In this document: in pieces, positions 4,709-9,148 of the stretch
Layout: every line of letters begins with the position of its first letter
Position numbering within the stretch: position 1 is the first letter of the stretch
Source: an uncultured Bacillota bacterium
GTDB taxonomy: Bacteria > Bacillota > Clostridia > Peptostreptococcales > Anaerovoracaceae
NCBI GenBank assembly: GCA_959606705.1
Contig: CAUHLX010000097.1
Location: 1-9,148, forward strand
Length of the DNA stretch: 9,148 bases
Direction: 5' to 3'
Translations under genes and position numbers: made by a program
Notes under the pieces: generated by a model
What the model was told of the DNA's origin: nothing
Database searches by the model: none
Seen by the model: only the letters and a program-made list of their open reading frames with translations

Positions 4709-7663
4709 ATGAATGAAGAAACTCGTCTCAAAATAGAATCGTTTGCCAGCCGCATTCTCACCAGCTATTTCTGCGATTCCCAAGTAGAATTTCTGATCTC
4801 CACCCTCGCTCCCGATGTGGTGTGGCTGGGGGGCGGAGAAAAAATGAAAGCGGAGGGGCGCGAGGCCGTGGCGGAGGCGTTTCGCCTGGGCGGCGAGCTG
4901 ATCCCCTGCGACCTGAGCGAGGAGCACTACGTTACCCGCCGGCTGAGCGAAGGTCTGTACCTGTGCCAGGGGGACGGCTGGCTTCTCAGCAGACCGGAAG
5001 CCGAGATGTATTTTCATCAGCATCAGCGCTGTACATTTATCTTCCGGGAACGGGAGGATCATTTTGAAACGGTCTATATTCATAACTCGCTCTCCTACGG
5101 CGGAGAACTGGCGGAAGACGACCTGTTCCCCATCGGGGAAGCGAAGGAGGCTTATGATAAGCTTCGGAGTGTTCTCATTCAGCGGGAACAGCAGCTGGAC
5201 CTGATGCTTTCCCAGCTTCCGGGAGGGATGCTCACCTGTCGTCCGGACAGCGATTTCTCCGTCAAATGGATCAGTGATCATTTCTGTCAGCTTCTGGGCT
5301 TTGAGGGACCTCGTGATTTCGCCCGGTACACCGGAAATACCTGCCGCGGCTTCATCTGTCCCGAAGATTATGAGGGGATGCTCACCACCGCCAACGATTC
5401 CCTGGCAAGGACCGGCGCTTATTACTGCGAATACCGGGTCAGCGCTCATAACGGCGATATTTTCTGGGTCTCGGATCAGGGAAGAAAAGAAACGGACCCG
5501 GACGGCGAGGAAGTGATCTACTGCTTCATCTCCGACATTACCGAGCGAAAGAACCGAGAGCTGGAAATCCTCCGTTCCAACCGGGAGGTGGAACGTCAGG
5601 CGCATTTTCTGGCTCAGCTGTACGACACCGTACCCTGCGGAATTCTCCAATTTTCTCCGGACCCCTCCCACACCGTGATCAACATCAACCGCATGGGCTG
5701 GGAATTTTACGGCTTTGCCAGCGAAGCCGAATACCGCTCCCTGATTCAAGATCCGTTCCAATTGGTTCTCGAGGAGGACCGTCCCCGGATCGAAGCCGTG
5801 GTCAACGGTCTCACGCTCAATGGCAGTCCCGCGTCCTACACCAGGAAAAGCTGGCGGCCGGACGGCACGCCGGTGTGGATCAGCGTAAGTATGGAACGTC
5901 TGGTCAACGCGGACGGGCTGGACGTGATTCAGGCCGTATTCACCGACATCACCGATATCCACAATCTGCAGCAGGCGCAGGAGCAGGAACGGCTATTGGA
6001 AAACCGCTCCCTGCGCACGGCGATCTACAACGCCTATCCCATGATCATCAGCGTGAACTTGACCCAGGATACCTATCGAAGCTTTCTACAGGATTCGGAA
6101 AGCTTTTCCATCCCCTCGGAAGGCTCCTATGGCGAGTTGGTGAAATTCGGAGCGGAAAAAACATATCCCGCTTATCTGGACGATTTTAAAGCCGCCTTTG
6201 AACTCAGCCAGGCCCTCGGCCAATTTGACCGCGGCGAACGGGAAATCTACATGGAGCTTCGTCAAAAGGGCTCTGACGGCCAGTTTCACTGGGTTGCCAT
6301 TCATCTGATTTATGTGGATAATCCCTTCAGCAAGGATGTTCTGGCCATTCTGCTGATGAAAGGACTCGATGCTCAGCGGGCGGAAAAGGCCCGGCAGGAA
6401 CAGCTCCTTCGGGACGCGCTGGCCGCGGCCAACGCGGCCAGCAATGCCAAATCCGACTTTCTCTCCCGCATGAGCCACGACATCCGAACGCCTATGAACG
6501 CCATTATCGGTATGAGCACCATCGGGCAGCTCAAATGCGACGATCCGGAACGGGTCCGGGACTGCTTCGGCAAGATCGACGCCTCCTCCCGCTACCTGCT
6601 CTCCTTGATCAACGATATTCTGGATATGTCCAAAATCGAGATGGGGAAAATGACCCTCTCGATGGAACGGTTTGATTTTACCGAGCTGATTTCGGAGATC
6701 ACCACGATTTTGTACCCTCAAACGCTGGAATTAGGGATTGCTTTCGATGTGGTTCAGCAAGGAGATCCGGAACAGTATTACATAGGAGATCCTCTGCGTT
6801 TGAAGCAGATTCTGATGAATCTGCTTTCCAACGCGCTGAAGTACACGCCGAAGGGCGGTTCCGTCCGCCTGAAGATCGGCTTGGAAAAGGCGGCCCACGG
6901 CTTCTCCCATTTGTCCTTTACCGTTTCCGACACCGGGATCGGAATGTCGGAACAGTTTATGGAACGGATTTTCATGCCTTTTGAACAGGAAACCATGGAT
7001 TCGGCCCGAAACAATATCGGCAGCGGACTGGGCCTGTCCATCGTATCCAATCTGGTCCGGCTGATGGGCGGCTCCATCCGGGTAGACAGTCACAAGGGCG
7101 AGGGTTCCACCTTCTTCGTTACCATTCCCGTAGAACGAGTGGCGGCGGAAGGAAAAGAACAGGAGCGGGACGCTTCACTCCTTCCGGACGGAGTGAAGGT
7201 CCTGGTGGTGGACGATGACGAAATCGTTGGGGAACAGAGCGCTTCCATGCCGAAGCCCCCATCGGACCTGCCTTTGTCCGGTTATCGGGTCCTGCTGGTG
7301 GAGGACAACGAACTGAATTCGGAGATTGCCAAATCTCTTCTGGAGCTGTACGGAATGGAAGTCCGGGCCGTGGAAAACGGAAGGCTGGCCGTGGAAGCCT
7401 TTTCCGCCGCGTCTCCCGGATATTTTCTGGCGATCTTGATGGATATCCGCATGCCGGTGATGGATGGTCTCACCGCCACGCGAGCCATCCGGGCTCTGGA
7501 GCGGCCGGATGCCGCTTCCATTCCGATCCTGGCTATGAGCGCCAACGCCTTTGACGAGGATAGACGCCTGGCGTTCTCCTCCGGCATGACGGATTATCTG
7601 GTCAAGCCGCTGGACATCTCCACCATGTTGAAGGCGCTCACCGAACTGCTGCCCAAAGGTTGA
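4709..7663 (+). CDS. Soluble hybrid sensor histidine kinase/response regulator with N-terminal SnoaL-like and PAS domains
   Basis: A 984-residue cytoplasmic signalling protein without membrane segments. Domain order: a SnoaL/NTF2-like domain (about 5-130); a short coiled linker; PAS 1 (about 162-280, ending in the SDITERK motif); PAS 2 (about 300-417, ending in TDITDI); a divergent PAS-like segment (about 432-552); a dimerisation helix with phospho-acceptor His590 in MSHDIRTPMN; an ATPase domain with N box NLLSNALKY (704-712), G1 DTGIGM (741-746) and G2 GSGLGL (771-776); a stump of a receiver domain (829-843); and a full C-terminal receiver (about 858-980). That receiver has acidic pocket Glu865/Asp866, phospho-acceptor Asp912, Ser944 and Lys966. 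All catalytic residues are present, so it should be active. The start follows AGGAGG (4692-4697) by 11 bases. No Hpt protein or DNA-binding regulator is in the window. The ligand is unknown. The next gene begins 21 bases downstream. Confidence 0.93.
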   Translation: MNEETRLKIESFASRILTSYFCDSQVEFLISTLAPDVVWLGGGEKMKAEGREAVAEAFRLGGELIPCDLSEEHYVTRRLSEGLYLCQGDGWLLSRPEAEMYFHQHQRCTFIFREREDHFETVYIHNSLSYGGELAEDDLFPIGEAKEAYDKLRSVLIQREQQLDLMLSQLPGGMLTCRPDSDFSVKWISDHFCQLLGFEGPRDFARYTGNTCRGFICPEDYEGMLTTANDSLARTGAYYCEYRVSAHNGDIFWVSDQGRKETDPDGEEVIYCFISDITERKNRELEILRSNREVERQAHFLAQLYDTVPCGILQFSPDPSHTVININRMGWEFYGFASEAEYRSLIQDPFQLVLEEDRPRIEAVVNGLTLNGSPASYTRKSWRPDGTPVWISVSMERLVNADGLDVIQAVFTDITDIHNLQQAQEQERLLENRSLRTAIYNAYPMIISVNLTQDTYRSFLQDSESFSIPSEGSYGELVKFGAEKTYPAYLDDFKAAFELSQALGQFDRGEREIYMELRQKGSDGQFHWVAIHLIYVDNPFSKDVLAILLMKGLDAQRAEKARQEQLLRDALAAANAASNAKSDFLSRMSHDIRTPMNAIIGMSTIGQLKCDDPERVRDCFGKIDASSRYLLSLINDILDMSKIEMGKMTLSMERFDFTELISEITTILYPQTLELGIAFDVVQQGDPEQYYIGDPLRLKQILMNLLSNALKYTPKGGSVRLKIGLEKAAHGFSHLSFTVSDTGIGMSEQFMERIFMPFEQETMDSARNNIGSGLGLSIVSNLVRLMGGSIRVDSHKGEGSTFFVTIPVERVAAEGKEQERDASLLPDGVKVLVVDDDEIVGEQSASMPKPPSDLPLSGYRVLLVEDNELNSEIAKSLLELYGMEVRAVENGRLAVEAFSAASPGYFLAILMDIRMPVMDGLTATRAIRALERPDAASIPILAMSANAFDEDRRLAFSSGMTDYLVKPLDISTMLKALTELLPKG
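7190..7246 (+). other. Remnant of a deleted receiver domain inside the kinase gene
   Basis: Residues 829-843 (VKVLVVDDDEIVGEQ) are a textbook first strand and acidic pocket of a receiver domain, but the remaining roughly 100 residues are absent. The chain passes after a short Pro/Ser linker directly into the complete receiver that starts with YRVLLVEDNELN (859-870). Related clostridial hybrid kinases often carry two receivers in tandem at this place. The reading frame is intact. Confidence 0.75.
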
Positions 7664-7684
7664 GACAACCAAGGAGGGATCTTC

Positions 7685-9148
7685 ATGACACGAATTTCAT
7701 CGAAACGCTTGACCGCTCTTTTCCTGAGCCTTTCCCTTATGATGTTCGTCCCCTCCTGCGGCAAACAGAAGCCAAGCCCCGGAGCTCATCCCGGGCCGCC
7801 CGAAGCTCCTTCCGTCGATGTGGATGCCATCCTCTCCCAAATGAGCGTGGAGGAAAAGATCGGCCAGATGTTCATGGTCAGCCTGGACGGCACGGTCCTC
7901 GATGAAAAAACCGCCGATGGTCTGGCCGCTCATCATATCGGCAATGTCATTCTTTTCGGCAAAAATGTAAACGGACGGGAGCAGCTGCTCTCCTTGAACA
8001 CTCAAATCCAACAGAAAATCCGTGAATCCACGGGCATCCCTCCCTTCATCGGAATCGATCAGGAGGGCGGTACGGTCACGCGGATCACCACCGGCGCCAC
8101 GATCTTTCCCGGCAATATGGCGATCGCCGCCGCCGGAGACCCCCAAAATGCTTTTCTGGTGGGAGAAGCGATGGGGGCCGAGCTTCACGCCTTAGGGATC
8201 AACGTGGATTTCGCTCCGGTTTTGGATGTGAACAGCAATCCGGACAATCCGGTCATCGGAGTCCGCTCCTATTCCGACGATCCCGCGCTCGTAAGCCGCT
8301 TCGGGTGGAAAATGGCCTCCGGGCTCCGTTCGCAATCCGTCCTGGCCTGCGGCAAGCATTTTCCCGGCCACGGCGATACGAGCACGGACACCCACTACGA
8401 TCTTCCCGTGCTGGATCGATCGTTGGCTTCTCTCAAAAAAACAGAGCTGGTGCCGTTTCAGACTGCCATCGATCAGGGGATCGATATGATCATGACCACC
8501 CACATCATTTTTCCCGCGTTGGAATCGGAACCGATCCCCGCTACCATGTCCCCCTCCGTTCTCACCGGACTGCTGCGAGAGCAAATGGGTTTTCAAGGTC
8601 TCATCATTACGGATGGAATGAGAATGGAGGCCATTACCCGGCACTTCGGAACGGCCGAAGCCTCCCTGGCGGCCGCTCAAGCAGGCGCCGACCTGATTCT
8701 CACCGGGGACGGCGGCTCCGATTCCGCCTCCCCTCTCGACCTCCAGGCTCAGGCCATCGACCGTTTGACCGCCGCCGCCCGAGACGGGAGTCTGCCGATG
8801 AAGCGGGTGGATGACGCGGTCCGCCGCATCTTAAAAACAAAAGCCGAGCTGGGGCTGTTCGATCAGGAGCTGCCGGACCCCCAAACGGCGGAGGCCGACT
8901 GGTCCTCCCACGCCCTTCTGGCCCAGCGTCTGGCCGATCAAAGCATCACCCTGCTCCGGGATCGTTTTCAGCAGCTTCCCTCGGCGGCAGCGCCTTCCGG
9001 TACGGAGCCCCTGCCCGCCGCCGTGGATATGAATCTCACCTATGCCAACACCCTGTTCCTCTCCCCCGCCTTTCCCTCCGGCAAGTCCTTTGCGGACGCC
9101 GCTCAGGAAAAATTCGGCGCGCCGGGGCTAACGTTTTCCCGAAATCCG
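7685..9148 (+). CDS. nagZ: Lipoprotein beta-N-acetylhexosaminidase, glycoside hydrolase family 3 (NagZ-like), 3' end outside window
   Basis: Family 3 N-acetylglucosaminidases of the NagZ type remove terminal GlcNAc from cell-wall muropeptides. In Gram-positives they are exported lipoproteins. Residues 1-24 are a signal peptide ending in FVPSC, giving Cys25 as lipidation site and placing the enzyme on the outer face of the membrane. The catalytic barrel spans about 44-395. Visible motifs are GIDQEGGTVTR (123-133), DFAPVLDV (175-182), KHFPGHGDTSTDTH (224-237) with the NagZ-specific Asp235/His237 general acid-base dyad, and LIITDGMRMEAI (306-317) with probable nucleophile Asp310. After residue 400 a second domain begins and is cut by the window edge at codon 488. 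The ribosome site AAGGAGGGAT (7671-7680) precedes the ATG closely, and the gene lies 21 bases after the kinase, suggesting one transcript. The family call is firm. NagZ versus another family 3 hexosaminidase rests on the Asp-His dyad. Confidence 0.9.
   Translation, partial: MTRISSKRLTALFLSLSLMMFVPSCGKQKPSPGAHPGPPEAPSVDVDAILSQMSVEEKIGQMFMVSLDGTVLDEKTADGLAAHHIGNVILFGKNVNGREQLLSLNTQIQQKIRESTGIPPFIGIDQEGGTVTRITTGATIFPGNMAIAAAGDPQNAFLVGEAMGAELHALGINVDFAPVLDVNSNPDNPVIGVRSYSDDPALVSRFGWKMASGLRSQSVLACGKHFPGHGDTSTDTHYDLPVLDRSLASLKKTELVPFQTAIDQGIDMIMTTHIIFPALESEPIPATMSPSVLTGLLREQMGFQGLIITDGMRMEAITRHFGTAEASLAAAQAGADLILTGDGGSDSASPLDLQAQAIDRLTAAARDGSLPMKRVDDAVRRILKTKAELGLFDQELPDPQTAEADWSSHALLAQRLADQSITLLRDRFQQLPSAAAPSGTEPLPAAVDMNLTYANTLFLSPAFPSGKSFADAAQEKFGAPGLTFSRNP

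Noticed and set aside
4655..5962. Long 435-codon open frame on the minus strand inside the kinase gene
   Set aside because: It lies opposite an unmistakable multi-domain kinase, has a His/Gly/Val-rich composition typical of the reverse complement of GC-moderate coding DNA, and has no recognisable domain.
1..9148. Mobile element, CRISPR array or prophage, given the XRE-type regulator and the tRNA gene
   Set aside because: No integrase, transposase, terminal inverted repeats or regularly spaced repeats are seen, and no duplicate of the tRNA 3' end that would mark an attachment site.

Overview
The window looks like a chromosomal segment from a Gram-positive anaerobe of the Clostridia. The evidence is strong AGGAGG-type ribosome binding sites, lipoprotein signal peptides, a NusG-II/Gx-transporter pair typical of Firmicutes, a clostridial-style soluble hybrid kinase, and coding DNA that is about half G+C by eye with AT-rich intergenic regions. 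No species can be named from the sequence alone. I see no insertion sequence, integrase, CRISPR array or plasmid function.

Layout. 1-487 (minus): the N-terminal half of a lipoprotein FAD:protein FMN transferase (ApbE), running off the left edge. 601-1509 (plus, divergent from it): a two-gene unit of a membrane-anchored NusG domain II protein and a Gx transporter family membrane protein. Together these three genes look like part of an extracytosolic flavin/redox module. 1481-1873 (minus): an unrecognised small protein that overlaps the end of the Gx gene tail to tail. 1874-2066: a shared region with two divergent promoter candidates. 2067-2417: a small XRE-type regulator followed by a strong terminator. 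2592-3866: an ArsB/NhaD-type ion permease with its own promoter. 3937-4392: an unrecognised soluble 151-aa protein with a palindrome over its promoter. 4438-4513: tRNA-Thr(CGU) with its own promoter and terminator. 4559-4708: a regulatory-looking region with an inverted repeat, a tandem repeat and a small palindrome. 4709-7663: a 984-aa soluble hybrid histidine kinase. 7685 to the right edge: a lipoprotein family 3 beta-N-acetylhexosaminidase (NagZ-like), incomplete.

How the genes work together. ApbE attaches FMN to extracytosolic proteins, and its neighbours are a membrane-anchored extracytosolic domain and a small integral membrane protein, which fits an electron-transfer or flavinylation locus whose remaining genes may lie to the left. 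The permease could be coupled to ion gradients, but nothing in the window ties it directly to the redox genes. The kinase and the NagZ-like enzyme are 21 bases apart and probably co-transcribed. A link between cytoplasmic signalling and muropeptide turnover is therefore possible but inferred.

The most unusual items are a 15-20 residue stump of an otherwise missing receiver domain inside the hybrid kinase, the structured repeats upstream of that kinase, and a 9-bp inverted repeat pair spanning the XRE promoter. I did not find a clearly new multi-gene system.
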